Below, piece after piece: positions 27,324 through 37,619 of a DNA stretch of 64,000 nucleotides (the first letter of the stretch is position 1; every line of letters starts with the position of its first letter). This DNA is from Geobacillus kaustophilus (GTDB lineage: Bacteria; Bacillota; Bacilli; Bacillales; Anoxybacillaceae), in assembly GCF_000948285.1 (NCBI RefSeq), contig NZ_JYBP01000003.1:1860001-1924000 (forward strand), written 5' to 3'. Below the pieces are notes generated by a model, which worked only from the letters and a program-made list of their open reading frames with translations, searched no databases and was not told the origin of the DNA. The position numbers and the translations under genes are program-made.

Positions 27324-27854
27324 ATGAAACGTCTCAACATCACCCATGATCACGGATGGACGCCACGGACGCTTCGCAAACAGGAACGGAAAATCAAAAA
27401 CGCGCTTCTTCGCCAACGGGTGATGGCGGTTCGTTTGGTCATGGAAGGTTATTTGGGCAAAGAGGCGGCCTCCATGGTCAACGTGTGCCGACAAACCGTT
27501 TCCCATTATGTGTCGCTGTTCAATGAAGGCGGTCTGGAGCTCTTGCTTCATCGGGATTTCGCCCCTGGACGGGAGCCGTTTCTCACCGAAGAACAGCAGG
27601 AAGAGATCAAACAGCTTGTGTTGACCACCACTCCCGCGGAACTGGGCTGGGACGTCGCTTCGGCCTGGAACACCAAACTCCTGCAATCCTATGTCGAAAA
27701 GCACTTTGGTGTTTGCCTTTCCCGTGAAGCGCTGCGAAAACTCCTGCACCGTCAAGGTCTGTCATGGACTCGCCCTACGTACACGCTGGCGAAAGGGAAT
27801 CCGGATGAGCAAAAGCAATTTGAAAAGCAAATGGATTTGATAAAAAAAACTTGA
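27324..27854 (+). CDS. IS630 transposase orfA, copy 3
   Basis: 176 residues, the same protein sequence as copies 1 and 2 (a silent C/T change is visible at 27523). It ends at the A8 slippage site. Confidence 0.9.
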   Translation: MKRLNITHDHGWTPRTLRKQERKIKNALLRQRVMAVRLVMEGYLGKEAASMVNVCRQTVSHYVSLFNEGGLELLLHRDFAPGREPFLTEEQQEEIKQLVLTTTPAELGWDVASAWNTKLLQSYVEKHFGVCLSREALRKLLHRQGLSWTRPTYTLAKGNPDEQKQFEKQMDLIKKT

Positions 27855-28390
27855 TCACCAAGGAGACAGAAGATGCCGTTCTTCTGTACATCGATGAAAC
27901 GCATATCCGCTCTTATCATGTCTTGCGATCCACTTGGTCCGAGGTCGGTCGTCAAAAACGTGTGCCGACATTCGGCCATCATGCCCATGTTTCGGTATTT
28001 GGCGCGGTGAACGTCCACGATGGGGACATCGTGCTTCACCAAACAGAAGCCGCCAACGCTGCGACGTTCTTGGATTTCTTGCGCCTGCTCAAAGAGCGGC
28101 ATCCCAACCGGATCATTGCGCTCGTCTTGGACAATGCCCGGATTCATCACGCTCGAATGGGGAAGGACTTTTTGCGAGAAGAAGGACAATGTTTTCATTT
28201 CCTGTATCTGCCTCCCTACTCGCCGCAGCTCAACCCGATCGAGCGTTTGTGGAAATGGCTGAAGGATACGATGATCGCCAACGCCTTTCACAAAGACCGC
28301 CACGAGATCGTGCAAGCGGTTCAACGATTTGCTCATTACATTCAGGAACGCCCGGAGGAAGTGTTGCGGCGCTTGGGGTGTTCCGCGTAA
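27851..28390 (+). CDS. IS630 transposase orfB, copy 3
   Basis: A 179-residue DDE half in the -1 frame, matching copy 2. The element is complete, so this pair may be functional. Confidence 0.9.
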   Translation: MITKETEDAVLLYIDETHIRSYHVLRSTWSEVGRQKRVPTFGHHAHVSVFGAVNVHDGDIVLHQTEAANAATFLDFLRLLKERHPNRIIALVLDNARIHHARMGKDFLREEGQCFHFLYLPPYSPQLNPIERLWKWLKDTMIANAFHKDRHEIVQAVQRFAHYIQERPEEVLRRLGCSA

Positions 28391-28798
28391 TCGAAAAGTT
28401 AACTTTTCAAGGTGCATTTATATAGATGCCGCCGCAAATATAGATGTAAGTTTTTCAGCCAAAGCTCCTGCATTTTCCATTCCCACATATTGACCAATCC
28501 AAGCTTGAAATCCTTTTTTAAGAGCGTAGCGAACTCGTTGTGAAAACCTTCCATCCGGGTCAACATATTTCACAGGATTATTATTCGCATACACATATCC
28601 ATTTTGCGTGATGATATCATCCGCATTACCTGGATCTGGATCCAAGGAAAGGAACACGCCATGCTCTGGATGATAGTACCGGGCAATTAAGTAATAGAGA
28701 CCCGTTTCGTTGTCATATTGGTATCCTGCGTATCGATATGGGTTTTCGTCCTCTAAGTCGCCAGATTGGGAAAGAATGTTCCCCCATGCATCGTATTA

Positions 28799-29023
28799 TA
28801 TAGATGCAACGAAGAAGTTTAACATATCCTTGACGGAAAAGCGATTTGTCCATTTTCGACTGTCGAAGGCAAGCCACAGGCTTGCCCCGTCGCGCCAAAG
28901 CATGACGGAGGACCGAACGACCACCTGCTTCACAGGCCCATATATGGGTCTGGAAGCGGCGTTGTTCGGTCGCCCGACAGTCGATAAAAGCTGCAAATGG
29001 TAAAACTTCAAATTGCATCTATA
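28799..29023. mobile_element. Cloverleaf miniature element (family C), copy 2
   Basis: 225 bp with TATAGATGCAA ends and TA flanks, in the opposite orientation to copy 1. The closing stem CGACTGTCG/CGACAGTCG (28857-28865 and 28975-28983) is perfect. The GGCAAGCC/GGCTTGCC hairpin is kept, and the long hairpin has accumulated mismatches. It is inserted in the Rhs core. Confidence 0.83.
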
Positions 29024-29073
29024 TAGTAACGGTCCACGATGTTTTCTTGTTGCTCATTTAGAATGTGAATCAT

Positions 29074-29988
29074 CTATTTCTTTCGTTTCAATTTCTTTAT
29101 TGTGATGTGGATATCGTCTAACAGTGCGCTTTCACTTAGCCATTTCCAAAATTTCCTTTTTGTTAAATGCTTTTTTTCCTCAACAATTCTTTCAAGTCTT
29201 GATGCATCATCAGTATTTCCATATCTACCTATTGCAAGTATGGCATGATTCTTTAGTGTTGTATTAAAATCACCCGTTAAAATTTCAAAGAACTTATTTA
29301 CTACATCTCTAGTAACTTTGTTCTTAGGAAATTTTTCCGCGAAAGCAAGTAGAGTAACGGCACTAAAAACACGCTCAAACTCCTCACTAAAGAGATCTTC
29401 TATTATAACTTTTGATGCTTCTGGATGATCAAATGAATGATAAATAGCCTCTGCTAATGCTTTATGAGAATAACGGGAATCTGGTTTTCTGTACTCCTTA
29501 ATTATTTCTTCTAATCCACATATTATTTGTAATTTTGCTACCTTGATTTGTTCCAGTACCTCTTTGTTATCCGTCTTGATTTTGTCTAATTCTCTTATAT
29601 CATTGTAATCGCCAATTGTTCCTATCATAGCTATATCTGCGATTAAATCCGTGCCACTTTTTTTAGATAAATTGTGAATTTTTCTTTTTAATTGAGTTTC
29701 TTTACCCTCTAAAAAATCCAATACACTTTCTGCATAAGCTTTAACAAAAAATATCTCTGTCTCATCTTCAAGAATAGCTTTCAGAAAAGGGATTACACTA
29801 CTGTCATTTAATAATTTCAATGTTTCTAATATCCCAATCTTACCATTAGGATCTACTTTATAAAAGTATTTTTGTAAGATAGTAATTATGTCCCTTCCCA
29901 TCTTAGCTAAATCTTGAGCAACTATATCTATATTATGCTCATTAAAATTATTAACTAAATTTCTAACCGTCTCCTCATATTGATTCAT
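29074..29988 (-). CDS. HEAT-repeat-like immunity protein
   Basis: 304 residues from ATG 29988 (MNQYEETVRNLVNNFNEHNI), with AGGGGTGAAAAAT before it. It is all-helical with repeated segments such as LNDSSVIPFLKAILEDETE, AVTLLAFAEKFPKNKVTRDV and NHAILAIGRYGNTDDASRLE, typical of HEAT-like repeat proteins. It sits 61 nt downstream of the REase-type toxin stop (30050), so it is most likely that toxin's immunity protein, binding it through the helical solenoid. Confidence 0.72.
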   Translation of the reverse strand: MNQYEETVRNLVNNFNEHNIDIVAQDLAKMGRDIITILQKYFYKVDPNGKIGILETLKLLNDSSVIPFLKAILEDETEIFFVKAYAESVLDFLEGKETQLKRKIHNLSKKSGTDLIADIAMIGTIGDYNDIRELDKIKTDNKEVLEQIKVAKLQIICGLEEIIKEYRKPDSRYSHKALAEAIYHSFDHPEASKVIIEDLFSEEFERVFSAVTLLAFAEKFPKNKVTRDVVNKFFEILTGDFNTTLKNHAILAIGRYGNTDDASRLERIVEEKKHLTKRKFWKWLSESALLDDIHITIKKLKRKK

Positions 29989-30013
29989 ATTTTTCACCCC
30001 TAAAACTATCAAA

Positions 30014-30041
30014 GAGAGACACACTCTAAGTGTGTGTCCCA
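30014..30041 (-). terminator. Hairpin between toxin and immunity genes
   Basis: On the minus strand, GGGACACACACT, TAG and AGTGTGTCTCTC form a stem of about 11 bp, followed by a short T-rich stretch. The position, between toxin stop and immunity ribosome-binding site, parallels the hairpin at 15456-15485. Confidence 0.5.
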
Positions 30042-30049
30042 AAATATCT

Positions 30050-33000
30050 TTAATAACTTGCCTTAATTATAATCCATGCGCCGGCTTTCTTATAATTCTT
30101 GAGTTGCCTTTTTACATAGCTTCTTTTCCAAGAACCTTTTGGTTTTAATTCAACGACAACCCTTCCTCTAAAAAATTGAAGGTCTGGACGTTTTTTAGTA
30201 CCTCTTAATGGTTTATCATATTTGCCTCCAGGAACAACTCTTTTCATAGCTTTTGTCCATGCTTGGTGCGCGGCTCTCCCTCTAACATATGCAGGACCCT
30301 TAGTAATATTGTAAATATTTCTTGCAACTTTAGATGCACGATAAGCACCTGAGCCTATTCCACCGATAGCACCTAAACCAGCTCCTATTGCAACAGACCC
30401 CCACAACTTCCAACCTTTGAGACCTCTACTTTTTGCAGACTTATACGACGATACTCCTCCGATTAACGCTCCTGCTGCCAACCATACCCAATGCCCATCC
30501 GGATCCACCAACATCACCGGATTGTTGTTCGCGTACGTATAGCCGTTTTGTGTGAGGATATCGTCCGCATCCCCTGGGTCTGGATCCAAAGAAAGGAACA
30601 CGCCATGCGTTGGATGATAGTACCGGGCAATCAGGTAATAAAGACCCGTTTCTTGGTCATATTGGTATCCCGCATATCGGTATGGGTTTTCGTCCGCCAA
30701 TGCGCCGGATTGGGATAGAATGTTCCCCCACGCATCGTATTGGTAACGGGCTACGATGTTTCCTTGCGCATCCGTTAGGGCGATGACATCGCCATGGGCG
30801 TTATAGTGGTAGAAGTACGTGGCACCACCTTTTTTCATCGCCAACAGCTGACCGTTTTCTCCGTATATATACGATTTTACCACATTTCCACTCGCATCGG
30901 TTTCATACAGAACGTTGAGGCTGTCCCCTTGGTAATGGTAGTTCGTCACGACGCCATTGACATTCTTTTGGATGCGCCGGCCGTCTTCATCATATTTGTA
31001 CGTCACAAAAGGAGTGCTTTCACCTTTTCTTGTAATCGAGACGAGCTGGTCGGCTGCGTTCCATTCATATTGATACTGACCGTCTTCCAATCGGTTGCCG
31101 TTCGCATCGTACGTGATTGTTTCGTCACCGAAACGAACCAACTGATTCGCCGCATTATAATCAGCCGTGGTCGTCGTCGACTGCCCATCCTTGGTTTTCA
31201 CGATTTGCTTCCGGTTTCCGAATCCGTCATAGGCATACTCGATTTTCGTGCCATCTGGAAGCTGCTCTTCCACTAATTGGTCTAGGGCATCGTAACGGTA
31301 GACGGTCGTTTCCCCCGTTGGGGATTCCACTTTCGTCCGGTTGCCGTTTTCATCGTAACGGTATGTTTCCGATAAAATTTCTTTTCCGTCCGCCGTACCG
31401 ACCGAAACGCTTTCCACTAAGCCACGGTCATCATACGTAAAGGTCGAACCAGCTCCATTTCCTGTCGTGAAGGTGCGAACGTTTCCTCTCTCGTCATAGT
31501 CAAAGCGGTACGTATACGTTCCATCTTGGACGGCCGTATTTTGATCCAAGGCATTGTATTGGTATGTGACTGTTTGGCTAAACGATCCATGGGAGAACAT
31601 AAACTGTTGTAATTTATCCGATGTCGTCGGATAGGTCCACTTTTGTAATCCTCCGCGGTCGGATTGTTCAATGACACGATTCGCGGAATCAAATTTTCTT
31701 GTCTTGGTCGTACCGTCTTTTAAATATTGTACAGAAAGTTCGTTTCCGTTTTTGTCGTAACTAAATTCGTAATACGGGACGTTGTTGTAGGAAACAGTTT
31801 TGACTCTTTCGGCCCCGTCATACGTCCATTGAATCGTGTTTCCTTTCGGCAAGACGGTTTTAATTTTATTGCCGTTCGCGTCATATTCATTTGTTGTCAC
31901 ATCATTGAGCGGACCAACCGTTTTAATGAGTTTTCCAGTCTTATCATAAGAATAACTAAATCCTTGTGACTGACCGCCACTAGTTTGAATGACTTTGGAA
32001 GTCATGTTGCCGTTCAAGTCATAATCATAGTTGACGGACGTTCCATTCGCCAATAGGAGCTGTTTTAAACGATTTGATGCGTCATACTTGTACTCTTTCT
32101 TATTTCCTTTCTTATCGTATTCGCTTAACAGATTTCCTACGGCATCATAATTCTTTTTCGCCACATAGCCTTCTTCATCCACTTCTTCCGTGACATAATT
32201 TCCGCTTGCATCATACTTGTTTTTCGTCACCACGTTTCCTTCCATTAAACGGATCGCGTCAAACCATACCGTTCCCGTGTAATTGCCACGGAAGACAGCG
32301 GATATGTCGATTTTATCCATTGGCTTGGAAGGTTGAATCGAAACGGCGGCACGGTTCCAATCTTGATTGCCAGTAGGGAAATCGGCGGTATACGTTTGGG
32401 TCGTTCCATCCACAAAGTATACTTTAGCCGTAATGGAATAATCGCTTGCGCTCACGGTTCCGTTGGCTTTGACATCCTGCGCTTTGGAAAGACCGGTGAG
32501 TGTCAGGCGAATCGGTGTATCACTTGAAGTTTGCCCTACGATCACCGTCTGTTTATATTCACTAGCCGACTGCGTGGTACTTGTTCTCGATACTTTGAGA
32601 GAGTAAGCCCCATCAAACGATTCTGCATTATCTACGCTTCCGCCTGTTCCGCTCCAGTTCGTGACGGTTCCTTCAAAGCTGCTATTTACAACTGGGTTGT
32701 AGCTGGAAGAAACCTGCGCTTCCTCTAATTGAACATTATCAAACCACGCTTCTCCGGAAGCATCTGGAGACTTATGATCGACCTCTAAATAGACGCGAAT
32801 TTTGGCTGCATTCGAAGGAGTGGTAAACGTGACTTGCCGCTCTGTCCAAGGTCTTGTGCCTGTAAGTTGGCTATAACGATGATCCGCCCAAGAAATCGTT
32901 TGATTTTGACTATTCATGAATTGAACATTGAAAAAGGCATTGGCTTTCGTTAAATTCGTTTTGATCTTCCCGCTTAACGTATACGTGGTATTCGGTTTCA

Positions 33001-33728
33001 CTGTGATTTCTTGGGTAGCCGCTACATAACCAAGTTCCGTGCCTGGCGAAGTAGAGTCAGCGACGATTTTTAACGTTTTTCTCCCTGTCAATCCATTATA
33101 GACATTCGTGTCTTCCAGTAATTGCCCAGAATCATAATGACTGAGCAGATTCCAAGCGGTGATTCCTTGTTCAAAGCCACTATTAGAGAGTAAATTCGTG
33201 GCACTGCCTAATGTATCGCTTTCTTCAATGATATTCCCATAGGCATCGTACTTCGATACAGAAGACGTTTTTCCCGATTGATCGGTTTCAGATACAGGAT
33301 TTAAGCCATCATAGGCAATCGTGGTTGTATCGCCTTCCGTATCTGTCATGGAGATGACATCATTATTTTTGTTATACTCGTATGTTTCCGTACCATAACT
33401 ATCTTTCGCCGTTAACACATTCCCCTTGGCGTCATACGTATATGATTCAGTAGGATTCGCTGCATTTTGATCATTCGGATCCCGTGATTCTACTAGATTA
33501 TTTCCCTCATAAACATAGCTTGTCGTAATGTTTAAGCCATCTACGTCTTCGATAATTTGAATTGGGTTCGCTGCTTCATTAAATTTATACTGAATTTTAC
33601 GGCCATTCGGTTGCGTTACGACAAGTTGTCGTTTTGTTTGGTCATAGTTCATCGTATAGATGCGGTTTTCAGGATCAATCGCTTGGCTTAGCCTGTCGCC
33701 ATGATAAATGAACTGATTAACGACCGGT
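30050..33728 (-). pseudogene. Large orphan Rhs core with REase-fold toxin tip
   Basis: An open frame of more than 1200 codons that starts inside the Rhs core (VVNQFIYHGDRLSQAIDPEN) with no signal peptide or start of its own. It holds YD repeats, two jelly-roll-like binding modules (NLLSNSGFEQGITAWNLLSH and NPVVNSSFEGTVTNWSGTGG), more YD repeats and the boundary NNPVMLVDPDGHW. The tip has a transmembrane-like segment, then KRPDLQFFRGRVVVELKPKG, a PD-(D/E)xK nuclease signature. The core is nearly identical to wapA over long stretches. The 5' border at 33728 is abrupt (GACCGGT then foreign DNA). Confidence 0.8.
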
Positions 33729-33730
33729 AA

Positions 33731-34153
33731 ATGGAAGAAATATCGAAAGAGTTCCCGAAAACAGAACGTACCTTTTATCAGTATGCGTTCAAAGCGCTCA
33801 AGAAAGTCATGAAGGAAGGCGAAAAGATTTATTCATTTAATGTTGCCGATCCGAAACTAACAAAAACAGGATTTATTGTTGTGGGTGAACACAACCTTTA
33901 TTTCGTTGCGATGAAAGGCGGATTGTTCGGTGGAGCGGAAGCGGAAGTAGTTAAGTACAAGGACATCAAGAGTGTGGACTTCGATATTATCCCAAGCCCA
34001 ATTGCTCTCATGAATACAGGTATTATTTACTTAGAAATGAAAGGATTGTTCGGAAGCAAAAAACGCACTATCCGAAATATCCCGGACTATAATATTGATT
34101 CAATAGTCAAAGCGATTCGTGATCGGATCAGTGAGCATAGCGTGAAGGCTTAA
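33731..34153 (+). CDS. Bacterial PH-domain protein, probably 5'-truncated
   Basis: 140 residues (MEEISKEFPKTERTFYQYAF...). The middle (VADPKLTKTGFIVVGEHNLY ... YKDIKSVDFDI ... TIRNIPDYNIDSIVKAI) fits bacterial pleckstrin-homology domains of the YvbH/bPH kind. The ATG follows the Rhs border by 2 nt and has no ribosome-binding site, so the gene has most likely lost its 5' end and promoter when the Rhs fragment was joined. It reads opposite to the toxin genes. Confidence 0.65.
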   Translation: MEEISKEFPKTERTFYQYAFKALKKVMKEGEKIYSFNVADPKLTKTGFIVVGEHNLYFVAMKGGLFGGAEAEVVKYKDIKSVDFDIIPSPIALMNTGIIYLEMKGLFGSKKRTIRNIPDYNIDSIVKAIRDRISEHSVKA

Positions 34154-34223
34154 AAAGAGCTTACTCAAAGCGATTAATAAAAATACAAAATAACAGTATT
34201 CGATTTGCAAATATTTGTTTATA

Positions 34224-34253
34224 TTGAAAAGAAACAATTAATTGAATTATGAT
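34224..34253 (+). promoter_or_regulatory. Candidate sigma-A promoter
   Basis: TTGAAA, an 18-nt spacer and TATGAT, 40 nt upstream of the ATG at 34294, with GAGGGAGG as ribosome-binding site. It is supported by motif only. Confidence 0.4.
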
Positions 34254-34293
34254 ATATTACAAAAAAGGTAAATTATAGAGGGAGGTTTTTATT

Positions 34294-34567
34294 ATGAAAC
34301 AATTAATCGTTGCTTTTCTATCTTTAGGACTAATTCTTGGTTTTTCTTTTGATTCTTTCAACAAACAATGCAGAGGCAGCATCGAAGGTTAAAACGTATA
34401 AAAACTGTTCAGCTTTAAACAAGGATTATCCAGGCGGCGTCGCTCGCTCTTCTTCTGTCAAAAACAAAGGAGGTAAAACCAAATACAAGCCTTATGTTTC
34501 AAAGGCACTCTATGATGCTAATAAAAAGTTGGATCAAGATAAAGACTTCATCGCTTGTGAACGATAA
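34294..34567 (+). pseudogene. Secreted Excalibur-domain protein, frameshifted in signal peptide
   Basis: The ATG at 34294 with a good ribosome-binding site opens MKQLIVAFLSLGLILG, the start of a signal peptide, but this frame stops at about codon 34. The frame shifted by one base, open from 34337, continues VFLLILSTNNAEAASKVKTY (rest of the signal peptide with an AEA cleavage site). It then gives an Excalibur domain (YKNCSALNKDYPGGVARSSS ... LDQDKDFIACER). Excalibur domains carry a DxDxDGxxCE calcium-binding loop. Here it reads DQDKDFIACE, so the Gly is replaced. A single indel near 34330 explains the split. Confidence 0.68.
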
Positions 34568-36006
34568 GCATTCGTTTTCTAGTGCATCATCAAATACTTA
34601 TTGCAAAGACCTTACATATAAAAAGCCCTTCTCGAATGAGAAGGGCTCAGACTGTTGACAAAATGGTTATAAGACAGTTGTCTTATAACCATTTTGTTCC
34701 ATTTTTAAGGTTGTTTTTCTTGATGAACGAACCAAAATAGATGCATACTCGAATACATACAGAAAGGAGAGGCCCTTTCTCCACAAGTAGTTCGCCAATT
34801 TCTTTAAATTCATGGCAGCACAAACAAGCATCGCCTGCATCTGGTTTCTTTCCAATCCTCGGTAATTCGTCCAGCGCAGACCATGCTTCTCTTTTAAATC
34901 TGCAAAATTCCGTTCAATCGTCTGTTTCCTTAATTCATACAACTCGCGATGTTCTGGTACATATCGTAAATGTTCGGCTTCTTCGTAATACTCTTGCCAA
35001 ACATGGCGTGTCACGACTTTCGTATGATTTTTGCTTGCTGTACACTTTTGAAGGGATGGACATCCCTGACAGATGGATGGATCTGATTTATACTCCCGAT
35101 AGCCTTCCCGATTCGTTGTTGAATAAGATAACACTTGGTGATTGGGACAAAGGTAACAGTCAAAATGTTCGTCATATGCAAATTCAGATTTTCGGAAGAA
35201 CCCATCTTTCGTCTTTGGACGAGTATATGGCCAAATCGGATGGATCTCTTGTTCTAATAGGTATTTCGCAATCGCTGGCGTTTTATATCCGGCATCGATG
35301 CACACATCTGTTGGGCATCCTTTGATTTCTTGCTTCACTCGCTCAAACAGTTCAAAAAACGCTTGGCTATCATGAACATTGGCGGCAGTGACATACGTGT
35401 GTAATATCCAACCATGTCGGTCACAAGCGGTGTGATAAGAGTAAGCAAATACCCGTTCACGTTCATTTTTCACAAACATCCCACTGTCTGGATCTGTTTT
35501 ACTGACTTTGATTTCTCGTTTTTTTTTATCATTTTCTGGCGGTAGTGGGGATTTCCCATGAGCGATGCGATCTCGCTCAATTTCTTTTTCTAATTCATCT
35601 TGATAAGCTTTCGCTTCCACTTCTGCCATTTCTGTTGTGAATTTTCTTTTGTTCGCACTCGCCTTCACATGAGTAGAATCGACAAATACGACACTTGGAT
35701 CCACAAGCCCGTGTTGAAAGGCTTCTTCCAAGATTCTTGAAAAAATCTTTTGAAAAACATCGGTTCCCGCAAAACGTCGCGTGTAGTTTTTACTTGGTGT
35801 CGAATGATGGGGCACAGGATCATGCAGACTCAATCCCAAAAACCAACGATAAGCCACATTTGTTCGAATCTGTTCTACGGTTTCACGCATCGAACGAATC
35901 CCAAAGATGTAACGAATCAAATACATTTTGAACAGCACAACGGGATCAAGACTTGGTCGTCCATGGTTAGGAGAATACAAATCCTTGACCATATCGTAGA
36001 TAAAGG

Positions 36007-37619
36007 GTAACTATTCAGCCACCTCATAAAGTGAGCTGAATATTTTTTGGTTTTCCTGTCTATGATGTGAATATTGATAGACAAGGAGGTGAATCGCATG
36101 TTGACGGTACAACAAGCTGTATTGACGGTTGAAAGCTTAATCAGCAAAGTCCAACAACAAAAACAGCTCATTCATCAACTCATTCAAGAAAATGAACATT
36201 TGCGTCAAGAAAACAAACAGCTACGCAAAGAAAATGAACAACTGAAGTATCGCGTTCAAGAGCTGGAAGCACGCACGAAAAAAAACAGCTCTAATAGCCA
36301 TCTGCCCCCATCTTCTGACCGTTTTGAGAAAAAGCGTTCCTCCCGCGAGCCGTCTGGCAAAAAGCCTGGCGGACGGGAGGGACATGAGGGAACGACGCTC
36401 CGTCAAGTGGAACATCCACATCATCGTGTCGTCCATCGCGTAGATACGTGTCAAGGATGCGGGTCTTCTTTGCGTGACGTAAAACCGTTCAAAGTCGATG
36501 TCCGTCAAGTGTTTGATCTGCCTCTCGTGACGATGGAAGTGACACAACATGAACGCGAAGTGAAATCATGTCCACATTGCCGATGCGTGCAACAAGCCGA
36601 GTTCCCATCACACGTCACCAATCATGTGCAATATGGTCCACGGATCACGGCGCTTGTCGTGTATTTATACAACATACAAATGATTCCATATCAACGTTTA
36701 CGTGACATGATGGAAGAGCTATATCAACATCCGATCAGCACAGGAACACTTGTCAATATGGTCAAACGAGGTCGCGAAGCACTCGAACCAAACATGGACA
36801 TCATCGAGGAAGCATTGCTTCAATCGGACATCTTGCATGTCGATGAAACGAGCTTGCGGATCGATGGCAAACAGGCCTGGGTTCATGTCGCCTGTACATC
36901 CGCATATACGTACTTAGCTCCTCACGCTTCTCGTGGAAAGAAAGCAACCGATGAAATCGGGATTCTTCCACGATATAAAGGAACGATGATGCATGATGCA
37001 TTCGGTACATACCCGAGATACACCGAAGCCACACATGCCCTTTGTCATGCCCATCATTTACGTGGCTTGAAAGGATTCATCGAACAAGGGCATACATGGG
37101 CAAAACGGATGACCACGTTTCTATTAAATGCCAAACAAGTGGTCGAACAACATGGTGGCTTTCTTCCTGAAGAAGAAGCGAAACGTTGGGAGCACGTGTA
37201 TGATCGCATACTCGAGAAAGCCAACCATCAGTTGGAAGGGATGACACCGTTGCCGAAAAAAGCGCTCTCCTTCGTTCGGCGACTTCAAAAACGAAAGGAA
37301 GAAGTGCTGCGCTTTTTGCGTGAAGCTCACGTTCCTTTTGACAACAACCAAGCCGAACGGGATCTTCGCATGGTCAAAGTCAAAGAGAACATCTCGGGTA
37401 CATTTCGTCAGGAAACGTTCGCGCAGTCGTTTTGCATCGCAAGGAGCATCGTTTCCACACTCACCAAGCACGAAAAAAACGTGTGGGACTCGTTGTGTCT
37501 TCTGTTGACAGGCGAAACGATAGATCGTGTTCTTTCCGCTACGTAGGGCATTTTCTATGACAGAAATGCCCTATTTGTGCTGGGCTACTTTACACACTAG
37601 CATCGAGGTGAATAGTTAC
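36007..37619 (+). mobile_element. IS66-family element, copy 4
   Basis: 1613 bp with the 8-bp duplication GATAAAGG at 35999-36006 and 37620-37627, inside the IS1182 transposase gene. The right end has one base change (CATCGAGG) relative to the other copies. Confidence 0.94.
36098..37546 (+). CDS. IS66-family transposase, copy 4
   Basis: An intact 482-residue TnpC-type transposase with the same start context as the other copies. Small differences (HRVDTCQG, HHLRGLKG, RKEEVLRF) distinguish it. The element is complete, so it may be active. Confidence 0.92.
   Translation: MLTVQQAVLTVESLISKVQQQKQLIHQLIQENEHLRQENKQLRKENEQLKYRVQELEARTKKNSSNSHLPPSSDRFEKKRSSREPSGKKPGGREGHEGTTLRQVEHPHHRVVHRVDTCQGCGSSLRDVKPFKVDVRQVFDLPLVTMEVTQHEREVKSCPHCRCVQQAEFPSHVTNHVQYGPRITALVVYLYNIQMIPYQRLRDMMEELYQHPISTGTLVNMVKRGREALEPNMDIIEEALLQSDILHVDETSLRIDGKQAWVHVACTSAYTYLAPHASRGKKATDEIGILPRYKGTMMHDAFGTYPRYTEATHALCHAHHLRGLKGFIEQGHTWAKRMTTFLLNAKQVVEQHGGFLPEEEAKRWEHVYDRILEKANHQLEGMTPLPKKALSFVRRLQKRKEEVLRFLREAHVPFDNNQAERDLRMVKVKENISGTFRQETFAQSFCIARSIVSTLTKHEKNVWDSLCLLLTGETIDRVLSAT

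Larger units (their letters stand above)
27227..28422 (+). mobile_element. IS630-family element, copy 3
   Basis: 1196 bp with TA flanks. This is the only one of the three copies whose two flanks belong to one gene (the Rhs tip). It therefore defines the element ends and represents an undisturbed insertion. Confidence 0.94.
26989..29065 (-). pseudogene. Orphan Rhs C-terminal cassette interrupted by a miniature element and IS630 copy 3
   Basis: A short core starts at about 29065 (LNEQQENIVDRY). The cloverleaf miniature element (28799-29023) follows, then YDAWGNILSQSGDLEDENPY and NNPVKYVDPDGRF. The tip resumes after IS630 copy 3 at 27224. Removing the IS and one TA restores the frame (TSIFAAAS-TTALTYQVVYIL). 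The tip is hydrophobic and basic (KAAVRMGIRVGIPIVGLADA) and ends YLKYPRLKKR. I infer a membrane-active toxin, but the family is unknown. Confidence 0.7.

Noticed and set aside
30491-31440. Plus-strand frames opposite the Rhs core (repeated at 17793-18116 and 39166-39489)
   Set aside because: They recur only because the core recurs, and they are antisense to clear YD repeats.
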